Positions 28,768-37,377 of a DNA stretch of 64,000 nt are shown here, one piece after another. The stretch is from contig CAZQSQ010000004.1 of assembly GCA_964596325.1 (NCBI GenBank), forward strand, positions 9,319 to 73,318, in the 5' to 3' direction. Origin of the DNA: JBAZJI01 sp964596325 (GTDB lineage Bacteria > Patescibacteriota > Minisyncoccia > Minisyncoccales > JAGOPM01). The translations under genes and the position numbers were made by a program. Numbering within the stretch: the first letter of the stretch is position 1; the number at the start of each line of letters is the position of its first letter. The notes below the pieces were generated by a model. That model was not told the DNA's origin. It did no database searches and worked only from the letters and a program-made list of their open reading frames with translations.

Positions 28768-31266
28768 ATGCAAAATAAATTGCGTTCTTTTTTCCAAAAT
28801 TTTGGCAACTTTTTTAATCGTCAAAATGCGCTTTTGGCATTTGGTTTAGTAGCCATTCTCATTTTGCCAACCCATTTCGCCCATGCGGGCTTGCTGGATT
28901 GGATTTTGAAAGGCGTAATTGCCGCGGTTATGTGGGTTGTAGCCCAAATAGTTTTAGGCCTTTCTCAGGCCTTATTGGGAGTTTCGGCCTCCTTGATGAT
29001 GACGATTGCCGACCCTTCATTTGTTTGTGTGCGCTGGGAAGGGAATCAGTGCATGAGTTCGCGCTACACCGAAATTTCCTTTGTGCGCGACGGCATTATC
29101 TTGTGCCGCGACTTAGCGGGAATATTTCTAGTTATGGCCCTTATCAGTATTGGCATCGGTGTGGCTCTTAAATTATTAGATGCCAAGCAATCACTGACCA
29201 AATTCGCCGTTTCGGCCATTTTGGTTTTTATTACCCCAATTATTACCGGCCCTATAATTGATTTTTCCAACGTCTTCATGTTTTCTTTCTTGAAAACCGG
29301 GGCCGCTTCGGGAGTCTTGGGGCAAATTCAGCTTGTTGATGCTTTTATGGATATTTTCGGCAAATCTTGGAGCCAAGATGCTTCTTTTGCCTCATTTTTC
29401 TTAACGGTAATTTCATCGCTTTTGGCGCTTTTGGCTTTTGCGCTCTTTGCCGCCTACACAATGTTTCGAATTGCCATTTTACTTTTGAGCCGCTATGTCG
29501 CCTTATGGCTTTTAATTATGCTGGCGCCTTTGGCCTTTGCCATGCAAGCCTTGGGGCAACTGCGAGGGCAACCCTATTTCAAATTTTTTGAACAAATGGG
29601 TCAGTATTATGAAAGATGGTGGCGAGAATTTATCGCTTGGTGTTTTACCGGTATTAATGTTGCCTTGTTCATTTATATCGCCGGCCGGGTTTCCTTGGCT
29701 TTGGCAGGGAACGAATCAAAACTATTCAGGAGTTCACCAATTGGCGGGGAGGTTTTTTACATCATTAATATTTCGGCGGATTTCGGCAATATCATTTCCA
29801 TAATCATGCCCATCCTTATCCCACTCATCATTTTGCATATGGGTTATAAACTTTCTTTGGAGTGGGGAGCTTCGGGCGCCACTGCTGTCATCGGGGCAGC
29901 TGACGGAATGGTAAATCTTGGCAAGACCGCTTTATTGGGCGCAGGTGCTGCCGCAGGCGGCGCCGTGATGGGCAAAGCCTTGGCGAGCGGAGCAGGACAA
30001 AAAGCTTTAACTGGAATACAAGGCATGACAACGGCTACGGCCAAAGATTCTAAATTCGGCAAGTGGCTCAAAAATACCAGCCTCTCGCAATCAATTAATG
30101 CCGCGGCTTCTCGCGGCCTCGAGAAGAGCGACAAAGTCATCGGCCAAAGGCAAAAAGCCGCCGACGAAAAAATTACTCGGGCCAAAAAACTCGACGAACG
30201 CATGGAGGCTCAGGGCAGGGAAGGAAAATATATGGAAAACTTGGCAACAGTGGCGCCTATGTTTGAGCCCAATTATCAGGAAAGAGCTAAACTGATTGAA
30301 TTGGCCAAGAAAGGAAAAATTCCCGGACTTAAAGACGAAGAAAAACAAAAAATCCTGGCCAATAAAAGCATCGATACCAAGACCAGAAAGGCTATGGTGG
30401 AAGCCGACCAGTTCATTCTTAATGATAAAGTCTTGGGCGAAGAATTTCTTAATGTTTATAACACCAAGGATATTAAGGATGCCGGCAGCATTGCCATGAA
30501 TGAAGCCATAAACAAAGCCGGTGTCGATTTGACTGGCGGGCAAGGCGAAAAGCGCAAGAGCCTGCTTAAAGAAATTTTCAAATCCGCCAACTTTGGCCGC
30601 AGTTACGATTCCGAGATGACCGCTCTGGGCCTTACCGATGCCCAGCAGCAAGATATCAGGGAAGCGCGCCAGAAATTCTATGACAAAGTCAAGGAACAGG
30701 CGGTTAAAGATGCCATCGGCTCACTCAATAAAGAAAAATTGGATAATCTTAGCCATGAGGATTTGATGAAGCCGGATTTGATTGAAAAAATTGCCAAGTA
30801 TAGCAAAGACAAAGATGTTATTATGGGCGCGGCTAAGAGAGGCGGCAGTGAGTGGTTCGAGCAATACGTGCAAGCTATTCCTCCTGACAAGATTAATAAG
30901 ACCATTGGAATGTTTTCGGCTGATGATTTCAAATCAATGGGAACAAGCACCTTGTCGGCTCCCGCTACTTTGCAACCCATGATGGCCAATATCTCTAAAC
31001 CTGATGCTTTTGGCTCTTACATGTCCCAATTACCCGATGATCCGCAGATAAATCAACAGATACAGCAAATCATTAATGACCCTGTTTGGCAAACCAACGC
31101 CTTGAAAAATAATAATACCGCGGGCTTTAATTGGGCCGCAACGCTTGGCGCCAGAAACAGGCAAATCAAGCTTAATGATATTCACGGAAATCCGATTGAC
31201 TTTACTTCCGATACAAAAGCCGCCAAGCAGAAGATTCAAGAATTAATTAATGCTCGCGTCCCGTAA
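28768..31266 (+). CDS. VirB6/TrbL-like polytopic T4SS membrane protein
   Basis: An 832-residue protein with about seven hydrophobic helices in residues 20-380 (for example LLALLAFALFAAYTMF and IIMPILIPLIILHMGY) and a long, mainly helical, charged C-terminal region rich in Lys, Ala and Gln. The membrane part resembles TrbL/VirB6, the inner-membrane channel component of type IV secretion, with its conserved glycine-rich stretches just after the last helix. It opens a cluster of six T4SS-type genes with short gaps. The C-terminal 450 residues are unusually long and may be cytoplasmic or extracellular depending on topology. Confidence 0.8.
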   Translation: MQNKLRSFFQNFGNFFNRQNALLAFGLVAILILPTHFAHAGLLDWILKGVIAAVMWVVAQIVLGLSQALLGVSASLMMTIADPSFVCVRWEGNQCMSSRYTEISFVRDGIILCRDLAGIFLVMALISIGIGVALKLLDAKQSLTKFAVSAILVFITPIITGPIIDFSNVFMFSFLKTGAASGVLGQIQLVDAFMDIFGKSWSQDASFASFFLTVISSLLALLAFALFAAYTMFRIAILLLSRYVALWLLIMLAPLAFAMQALGQLRGQPYFKFFEQMGQYYERWWREFIAWCFTGINVALFIYIAGRVSLALAGNESKLFRSSPIGGEVFYIINISADFGNIISIIMPILIPLIILHMGYKLSLEWGASGATAVIGAADGMVNLGKTALLGAGAAAGGAVMGKALASGAGQKALTGIQGMTTATAKDSKFGKWLKNTSLSQSINAAASRGLEKSDKVIGQRQKAADEKITRAKKLDERMEAQGREGKYMENLATVAPMFEPNYQERAKLIELAKKGKIPGLKDEEKQKILANKSIDTKTRKAMVEADQFILNDKVLGEEFLNVYNTKDIKDAGSIAMNEAINKAGVDLTGGQGEKRKSLLKEIFKSANFGRSYDSEMTALGLTDAQQQDIREARQKFYDKVKEQAVKDAIGSLNKEKLDNLSHEDLMKPDLIEKIAKYSKDKDVIMGAAKRGGSEWFEQYVQAIPPDKINKTIGMFSADDFKSMGTSTLSAPATLQPMMANISKPDAFGSYMSQLPDDPQINQQIQQIINDPVWQTNALKNNNTAGFNWAATLGARNRQIKLNDIHGNPIDFTSDTKAAKQKIQELINARVP

Positions 31267-31270
31267 TATT

Positions 31271-31711
31271 ATGGTTAACTCTTCCGATGTTGATTTTGAA
31301 AAAATGTATAAAGCTCTGCCGCCAGACTTAAAGGAAATTTTGAATTCCTCGGAAGTCAACGATACTATAATTTCCGTTTGCGAAGGATACGGTTTTGCGG
31401 AAAAATTTGCCGAAGTTCAAAAAAATGTCGGACTGGTTTTAGCCGGAGCGCTCTCTGTGGAAGATTTCAAAAATTACATTCAGATGCTTTCCGAGCAGGG
31501 TGGGGTGGCGGCCTATAACAAAATTTATGTTGTCGCCTTTGCCCCGGTGGAGCGCTACCAAATTTTAGAGAACGGTCAAACATTTTTTGGCAGCATGCCC
31601 GCTCCCTTACCCAAAGATACCCCCAATGAACCGCTTAAAACATCTTGGGCACCCCCGAGGCCTTCCCAAGAAGCGGGCGGAGCGGACCCTTATCGGGAAA
31701 AACCAGAATAA
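31271..31711 (+). CDS. Hypothetical protein in the T4SS cluster
   Basis: A 146-residue soluble protein starting at the ATG four bases after the VirB6-like stop; the frame is open further upstream but that part overlaps virB6. The N-terminal 80 residues are helical (DFEKMYKALPPDLKEIL and FAEKFAEVQKNVGLVLAG), resembling small conserved partners found next to PrgI genes in candidate phyla T4SS clusters, but I cannot name it. The C-terminus is Pro-rich and disordered. It is followed three bases later by the PrgI gene. Confidence 0.7.
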   Translation: MVNSSDVDFEKMYKALPPDLKEILNSSEVNDTIISVCEGYGFAEKFAEVQKNVGLVLAGALSVEDFKNYIQMLSEQGGVAAYNKIYVVAFAPVERYQILENGQTFFGSMPAPLPKDTPNEPLKTSWAPPRPSQEAGGADPYREKPE

Positions 31712-31714
31712 TTT

Positions 31715-32110
31715 ATGGATTATCCTGTACCACAAATACAACACGAAACTAAAATTGGCGGCCTAACCTTTTCACAGCTTATTTTTGTCGGGGGAGGGGT
31801 GGCTTTAGCTTCTATATTGTATTTTATTATTCCCCAATATTCCCACATTGTTTTTCCGATTATCGCCCTAGTAACTTTAGGTTTGGCTTTTGGCAGCGTG
31901 CACGGTATGAGCATTCCGACTTTTGTAGGCAAAACCATTTCTTATTTTTTTATCGGGCACACCTATATATGGAAGAGTAAGCGCTATGAGATATTTTCCC
32001 AGCAAAACAAATTGCCCACAGAAAAAAAAGATACCGCCATGCCCGAATTGCCCAAATCGTCTATTACTAGAAGGCAAAGCAAAATTTCGGACTTAAATAA
32101 AATGATATGA
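31715..32110 (+). CDS. PrgI-family protein
   Basis: A 131-residue protein with the PrgI layout: a short N-terminal region (MDYPVPQIQHETKIGG), two closely spaced TM helices (about residues 22-40 and 44-63) and a cytoplasmic tail beginning with the conserved IWKSKRYE-type segment. PrgI-like (VirB3-like) proteins act in the inner-membrane part of Gram-positive-type conjugation machines and are characteristic neighbours of VirB4 genes. Its stop overlaps the next start by four bases. Confidence 0.82.
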   Translation: MDYPVPQIQHETKIGGLTFSQLIFVGGGVALASILYFIIPQYSHIVFPIIALVTLGLAFGSVHGMSIPTFVGKTISYFFIGHTYIWKSKRYEIFSQQNKLPTEKKDTAMPELPKSSITRRQSKISDLNKMI

Positions 32111-32754
32111 TTGAAAGGCCTAAAAAAAATAATACTTTAGCCGCCCAAGACTTTTTAGGGATTTTAGATATCCGCGAGAGCACAATAATCCTAAAAGATA
32201 AAAGTCTCCGCGGGCTGCTTTATGTCACTTCCCAAAATTTCGGGCTTAAATCCAGCGAAGAACAGGACGCCATTATTTTCCAATTTCAACAATTTCTCAA
32301 TTCTTTGGATTTTCCCTGCCAAATAGTCGTGCAGTCGCGCAAGCTGAACATGCAGCGCTATTTTGATGACCTGAGGGCCTTGGAGGGGCAGCAACAAAAT
32401 CCTTTGTTAAAAATCCAAATGCAGGAATACCTGAAATTTATTGAAGGCTTGGTCAAATCCGGAACGATTATGACGAAAAACTTTTTCGTCGCCGTGCCCT
32501 TTTATCTGACAGAAATATCAGGGATTTCGGTAAGCAAAAAACTTGTTAATGATTTGACTGAAGAAAATTTCCAAAGAGCTAAAAACCAGCTTTGGCAACG
32601 TTTAGAATTTGTCGCCTTGGGCCTAAAACGCTCCGGCCTGCAAGCCGCCGCCTTAAGCACTGAGGAGATAATTGATTTGCTTTGGTCACTCTATCACACT
32701 CGCGAAGCCGAACAAGGGTATTACCCAGAGCTTCCGCCAGAATTAATCAAATAA
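32107..32754 (+). CDS. TraC-like/VirB4 N-terminal domain protein
   Basis: A 215-residue protein matching the N-terminal, non-ATPase part of VirB4/TraC proteins: strand-rich opening (FLGILDIRESTIILKDKSLRGLLYV), then helices with IVVQSRKLNMQRYFDDL and a closing ALSTEEIIDLLWSLYH. There is no Walker motif here; the ATPase gene follows four bases later. Separate TraC-like and VirB4 genes side by side are usual in these bacteria. It overlaps the PrgI gene by four bases (ATGA), implying coupling. Confidence 0.78.
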   Translation: MIERPKKNNTLAAQDFLGILDIRESTIILKDKSLRGLLYVTSQNFGLKSSEEQDAIIFQFQQFLNSLDFPCQIVVQSRKLNMQRYFDDLRALEGQQQNPLLKIQMQEYLKFIEGLVKSGTIMTKNFFVAVPFYLTEISGISVSKKLVNDLTEENFQRAKNQLWQRLEFVALGLKRSGLQAAALSTEEIIDLLWSLYHTREAEQGYYPELPPELIK

Positions 32755-32758
32755 CATT

Positions 32759-34558
32759 ATGGGATTGCTCGACTTCTTAAAAAAATCCAACCAGGATTCA
32801 CCCCCCGTGCCACCGGGATTCGATAATTTCCAAACCGTAACCCCGATGGACATCATCGTCCCCAACGAAATCGATGTTAAACCGACTATGTTAAGCCTGG
32901 GCGGGAGGCTTTCGCGAACTTACTTTATTTTTTCCTACCCCCGATATCTTAATGTCGGCTGGCTTTCCCAGGTGATAAATATGGATACGGCCTTGGACAT
33001 TTCCCTCTATATCCATCCCATGGATACGGCCAATACACTTAAAGAATTACGCCGCAAAGTTACGGATATTGAAGCGGAAATGATGGATCGCGACCAAAAA
33101 GGACTTATTCGCGACCCTGGCCTGGAAACCGCTTACAAGGATTTGGAAGCCTTGCGCACTAACCTCCAAACAGGGCAGGAGAGAATATTCAATCTGGGTC
33201 TTTATATAACGGCTTATGCCGACCAAGAAGCCGAACTCAATGAAATTGAGCTGCAGTTGCGCCAAGCCTTAGAGGCCCGCCTCAGTTACATCAAGCCGGC
33301 TTATTACGAACAAAAAGAGGGCTTCATTTCTACTTCTCCATATTGCTGGGATTTGCTGGTTAAACACAGCCCCATGAACACCCAAACTTTAGCCACGAGT
33401 TTTCCCTTTATCTCCTTTGATTTAAGTTCCAACGAGGGTATCTTATACGGCATCAATAAACACAATAATTCCTTGGTGCTTTTTGACCGCTTCGGCCTGC
33501 AAAATGCCAACGAGGTTATTTTTGCCACAGCTGGTTCAGGAAAATCATATTTTGCCAAATTAGAAATTCTACGCCACTTGATGTTTGGTGTCGATATTAT
33601 CGTTATTGATCCGGAAAACGAATATAAATTCCTCTCTGAAGCGGTTGGCGGATCATTCTTTAATATCTCCTTATCGTCACAGGATCACGTTAATCCATTC
33701 GATATCTCTTGGAGCAACCCCGACGAAAACCCCGAGGATGTTTTACGCAGCAGTATTATCAGCTTGGTCGGGCTTTTTCGGATTATGTTGGGAGGCTTGA
33801 CTCCTGAAGAAGATTCTATTATCGACCAAGCCATAACCGAAACTTACGCCGCCAAAGATATCACCACTAAAAGCGATCCGACTCTCTGGGCGGAAAATGT
33901 GCCCACGATGAGCGATTTCGAATCAGTTCTGGAGAATATGCAGGGAGCCGAGCACCTTTTGGCCAAAATCAGAAAATATACCCAAGGAACTTTCGCCCAA
34001 TTCTTTAACCAAAAAACCAATATTACCCTTGATAATAATCTGGTGGTTTTTGGTATCCGTGATATGGAAGATTCGTTGCGCCCCATCGCCATCTATATGG
34101 TGATGAAATACGTTTGGAATATGGTACGCAGCTCGCTTAAAAAAAGAATTTTGGTTATTGATGAGGCTTGGTGGCTAATGCAAAACGAAGATTCGGCCTC
34201 TTTCTTATTTGGCATCGTCAAGCGCGCGCGCAAATATTGGCTAGGGGTTTCCACTATCACCCAAGACGTTGAAGACTTTATGAAATCGGAATATGGCAAG
34301 CCGGTAGTTACTAATTCTTCAATTGTTTTTTTGATGAAGCAATCCAGCGCCACTATTGAAACTGTTCAACAAACTTTTAACCTGACAGATGGAGAAAAAA
34401 TGCTCCTCTTGGAATCTCCGGTAGGAGAGGGGATATTCTTTGCAGGGCAAAAACACGTTGTTATGAGAGCAATGGCCTCTTATGCTGAGAACCAATTCAT
34501 CACCACTAGTCCCGATGAGGTTAAAAAAATCATTGCGGCCAAAAAATTTGGGGGATGA
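32759..34558 (+). CDS. VirB4-like T4SS ATPase
   Basis: A 599-residue cytoplasmic ATPase. Residues 1-220 continue the VirB4 N-terminal fold (TVTPMDIIVPNEIDV, LRRKVTDIEAEM); Walker A TAGSGKSYFAK is near residues 257-267, LVIDEAWWLM (Walker B) near 465-474, and the TITQDVEDF sensor-type motif follows. VirB4 energises assembly of the secretion channel or pilus. With no VirB11, VirD4 or relaxase in the window, conjugation itself cannot be claimed. The last four bases overlap the next gene. Confidence 0.9.
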   Translation: MGLLDFLKKSNQDSPPVPPGFDNFQTVTPMDIIVPNEIDVKPTMLSLGGRLSRTYFIFSYPRYLNVGWLSQVINMDTALDISLYIHPMDTANTLKELRRKVTDIEAEMMDRDQKGLIRDPGLETAYKDLEALRTNLQTGQERIFNLGLYITAYADQEAELNEIELQLRQALEARLSYIKPAYYEQKEGFISTSPYCWDLLVKHSPMNTQTLATSFPFISFDLSSNEGILYGINKHNNSLVLFDRFGLQNANEVIFATAGSGKSYFAKLEILRHLMFGVDIIVIDPENEYKFLSEAVGGSFFNISLSSQDHVNPFDISWSNPDENPEDVLRSSIISLVGLFRIMLGGLTPEEDSIIDQAITETYAAKDITTKSDPTLWAENVPTMSDFESVLENMQGAEHLLAKIRKYTQGTFAQFFNQKTNITLDNNLVVFGIRDMEDSLRPIAIYMVMKYVWNMVRSSLKKRILVIDEAWWLMQNEDSASFLFGIVKRARKYWLGVSTITQDVEDFMKSEYGKPVVTNSSIVFLMKQSSATIETVQQTFNLTDGEKMLLLESPVGEGIFFAGQKHVVMRAMASYAENQFITTSPDEVKKIIAAKKFGG

Positions 34559-36489
34559 AAAATCCAATAATCAAAAAACTGTTTTGGCTTTCTTGGCTAG
34601 CCGCTTTGGCGGTTATTCTTTTTCCTTGTGCGACCTTTGCCCAAGTTAAAGCAGTACCCACACCAGTCACACCGAGCAATGAAGGTATAGTTACCCCGGT
34701 TAAACCGAACAATGACTTTCGAAATTGGTGCCAAGTAAATTATCCGAATTTTAACTGCAATAGCGTTCCGGATTTGGGCCAATATATCGCTTATTTGTAT
34801 CGCTTGGCCGTTTATGCCGCCGCCATAATTGTAATTTTTATAATCGTCCGGGAAGGCTTTGCTTATTTTTTAGCCTCGGGCAATCCCGGCAAGTCCAATG
34901 AAGCCAAAGGGAAAATTTATTCGGCTTTTTTGGGTTTGATTATCCTTTTGGCCGGTTCGTTGATCTTAAGCACCATCAGCCCGAACCTAAACTCCCTGGA
35001 CTTAAATTTGAAGCCCTTGGTTTACAGTTTTAAGGCCCTACAGGGCAAAGAGCGCACTGTTACCACCCGCTATCTAGCTATCCCACTGGGGGAAATAATC
35101 ACTGAAGCTTCTTTTAGTGAAAATTTCATGAAATCCATTGTCGGGACGGCTGACCAGGCAGAGAAGCTGAAAAAAAATAATAAAGAAATCCAAGCGCTGG
35201 TTGAAGAATTTTATAGCACGATGCAGGTCTGCACCTGCGGACAGTCACGCTGTTTGGATAATGTTTCTCCTTGCAGTAATGCCATTTGCACTACCGGGTC
35301 TTGCGACAAAGAAAAGCTCGCTGCGCTAAAAAGCCAAATCACGGAAAAAATTTCCACTCAAAGAGAAAATATCGCCACCGTCCGCTCGGAAATGAGAAAA
35401 CAAGGCAAGGGATTTGAAACACCTAAAAGCTCGCTGCGCCAATTAAGCGCGGTTAATACCTTGCTTAATTTGACCGACGGGATAAATGTTATCGGTTATT
35501 ATGATTTTTTATCTTTGCGTGAAGATGCGGGCAAAAATATAATCATTGAATACGACACCAATCCTTTCCCGGAGTGGAAGCCGCTTTTCGACAGAAAAAC
35601 TTTTGATCCGACTGTTTTTTATATCAATAAAGAAGAAGCTGAACTCGCAATCATTCAAGCCCAACATTCTATGAAAAATATGAATGTTGACCCCATTACT
35701 GATGCAGAACGCTACAGCCATGGAGCCGCTAGCGGCACAAAAGACCCCAACTTCGACCCGGGAGATGATAGCGATCAGCCTTTGCCTGAACCGCCTAGCG
35801 ATACTAATAAATTACCCAGAAACTATCCTATGTGGTACCAGGGCGATGGAGCTTGGGGGAATTGCCTGCGCGGCATAGGCGGCTCGGCGCCTTTATGGAA
35901 AAGTGGCTGCGCCGACACTTCTTTGTCTATGGCTATCGGTTATTGGTATAAATACAACGCTATCACCCGCCGCAGTTGGCTCTCTTACATCCGCAAGAAC
36001 CCTCCGTCTTCTAATATGGATACGGCTGGGGGGTCTTGCTTACGCCCAGAAGGTGACGCTCCAGACCCTTATCGGGTGCTTTATTATATGAATTACTACG
36101 GGGGCAACCTCTCTGATGGAACTTGGGATGAAGAGGCTTTGGGAAATTGGCTGGAGAAAATCAATCTGACTTTACAGCCGCTCTATAGAAAGTCTTTTGA
36201 TGCAATCGCGCACCAGTCTAATGATTTGGGTAAAAGCGTTTTATTGTTTTGCGATCATTTTGGTTTAGGGCGTTCATATCGCGCCAGTAAAACCCGCTGC
36301 TCTTGGGAAGGGGATTTTGCCTGCAACCACTACGTTTTAGTGACAAAAGTCGAGGGAGATAAAATGTACATCAATGACCCGGGTTTTGGGGAACCTTACC
36401 TCACAAGGGGAGAATTCTCTTATTTTTCTTGCGGCGAGGTAGTAAATGAAGATATGTCTTTTGCAGTTTATCCAATAAAATGGAAATAA
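34555..36489 (+). CDS. Pilin-like TM module fused to a C39-like peptidase domain
   Basis: A 644-residue protein. After a signal peptide (about 1-27) comes a pilin-type pair of TM helices (about residues 82-105 and 120-145, joined by ASGNPGKSNEAKGKI), then a Cys-rich helical region (CTCGQSRC), an acidic linker, and a C-terminal domain from about residue 425 resembling C39-like papain-fold peptidases: Cys452 in GCADTS, His592 in CNHYVLV and Asp608 in INDPG could form the triad. It is exported by prediction and may trim wall peptides or pilus proteins. Coupling to virB4 by ATGA overlap places it in the T4SS operon. Confidence 0.7.
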   Translation: MKNPIIKKLFWLSWLAALAVILFPCATFAQVKAVPTPVTPSNEGIVTPVKPNNDFRNWCQVNYPNFNCNSVPDLGQYIAYLYRLAVYAAAIIVIFIIVREGFAYFLASGNPGKSNEAKGKIYSAFLGLIILLAGSLILSTISPNLNSLDLNLKPLVYSFKALQGKERTVTTRYLAIPLGEIITEASFSENFMKSIVGTADQAEKLKKNNKEIQALVEEFYSTMQVCTCGQSRCLDNVSPCSNAICTTGSCDKEKLAALKSQITEKISTQRENIATVRSEMRKQGKGFETPKSSLRQLSAVNTLLNLTDGINVIGYYDFLSLREDAGKNIIIEYDTNPFPEWKPLFDRKTFDPTVFYINKEEAELAIIQAQHSMKNMNVDPITDAERYSHGAASGTKDPNFDPGDDSDQPLPEPPSDTNKLPRNYPMWYQGDGAWGNCLRGIGGSAPLWKSGCADTSLSMAIGYWYKYNAITRRSWLSYIRKNPPSSNMDTAGGSCLRPEGDAPDPYRVLYYMNYYGGNLSDGTWDEEALGNWLEKINLTLQPLYRKSFDAIAHQSNDLGKSVLLFCDHFGLGRSYRASKTRCSWEGDFACNHYVLVTKVEGDKMYINDPGFGEPYLTRGEFSYFSCGEVVNEDMSFAVYPIKWK

Positions 36490-37373
36490 AAATCCGCCAA
36501 TTTATATTCTTCCTATTATTGATTTCACCCCTGCACATTTGTGGAGCGGCAGTTTCCGCCACTCCAGCGCCCGATGTCTCAACGATTGTGGAATACACTT
36601 CAAGCGGAAACCAAAACGAAGCTTATTTGCGCGATGCGATCCCGATCGGAGATGCTTTTTTTCATGCAATAAGGTTTTTAACCGATATTAGTAATGAAAT
36701 TGGCGGCATGACCGACGATTCGGAGGATTATCTTAATTCTGTCCAAAATTTTCTTAAACTCTCTGATTCTTGCAACCCCTCTTCGTGTAAAGCCCGCTGC
36801 GAATTTGATTGCCCCTCGGGTGCCAACGGCCCGCAGGATTGTTATTGCAAGCCTCTGCCGCCCGAGCCTAAAACCATGTGCAATATGGAGGCAGCCGACG
36901 AAAACTATAAGCTTCTGACGGAAAAATTTGAAGCCGCTACTCGCAGCAGCCAAAACTATCTGGACCTTATCGAAAAGGCTAAGCCGCCCACCGACGATAT
37001 TGAGAGGGTTAGCGGCGCCAGCTTAAGAGATATAATTATTGCCAGCCGCTCAATAGACCCTTATCGAGCATTTTACCAAAGCTATAACCAAATATTCCGA
37101 GGTAAAATTAATACCAGTTTGCCAGTAGTTTATCCGTCAAATTATGTTGTGGAAATGGAATATATAAAAAGAAAACTTGATCTTTCCCGGTTGGGATTTT
37201 TGCGCTGTAATACCCCCACTTCCAAAGAAGAAGATGTGATAGCTATCGGGGAAGGGGATATGGAATATAAGGGCCCTCTCCGGATAGATTTTATTCTACA
37301 AAATTATGGAACACTCCCCGATGAGCCCACCAACCATTTAGATTATTTTTGTTATTCTTATCAAAATATTTAA
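36480..37373 (+). CDS. Secreted Cys-containing protein of the T4SS cluster
   Basis: A 297-residue protein with a signal peptide (about residues 1-24, cleavage near CGAAVSA) and no further TM helix. Residues 95-130 hold a dense Cys cluster (SCNPSSCKARCEFDC, then CYCK and MC), which suggests disulphides outside the cell. The remainder is helical. It overlaps the preceding gene by ten bases and precedes another pilin-module protein by four bases, so it is part of the operon. No family is recognised. Confidence 0.7.
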   Translation: MEIKIRQFIFFLLLISPLHICGAAVSATPAPDVSTIVEYTSSGNQNEAYLRDAIPIGDAFFHAIRFLTDISNEIGGMTDDSEDYLNSVQNFLKLSDSCNPSSCKARCEFDCPSGANGPQDCYCKPLPPEPKTMCNMEAADENYKLLTEKFEAATRSSQNYLDLIEKAKPPTDDIERVSGASLRDIIIASRSIDPYRAFYQSYNQIFRGKINTSLPVVYPSNYVVEMEYIKRKLDLSRLGFLRCNTPTSKEEDVIAIGEGDMEYKGPLRIDFILQNYGTLPDEPTNHLDYFCYSYQNI

Positions 37374-37377
37374 TCTT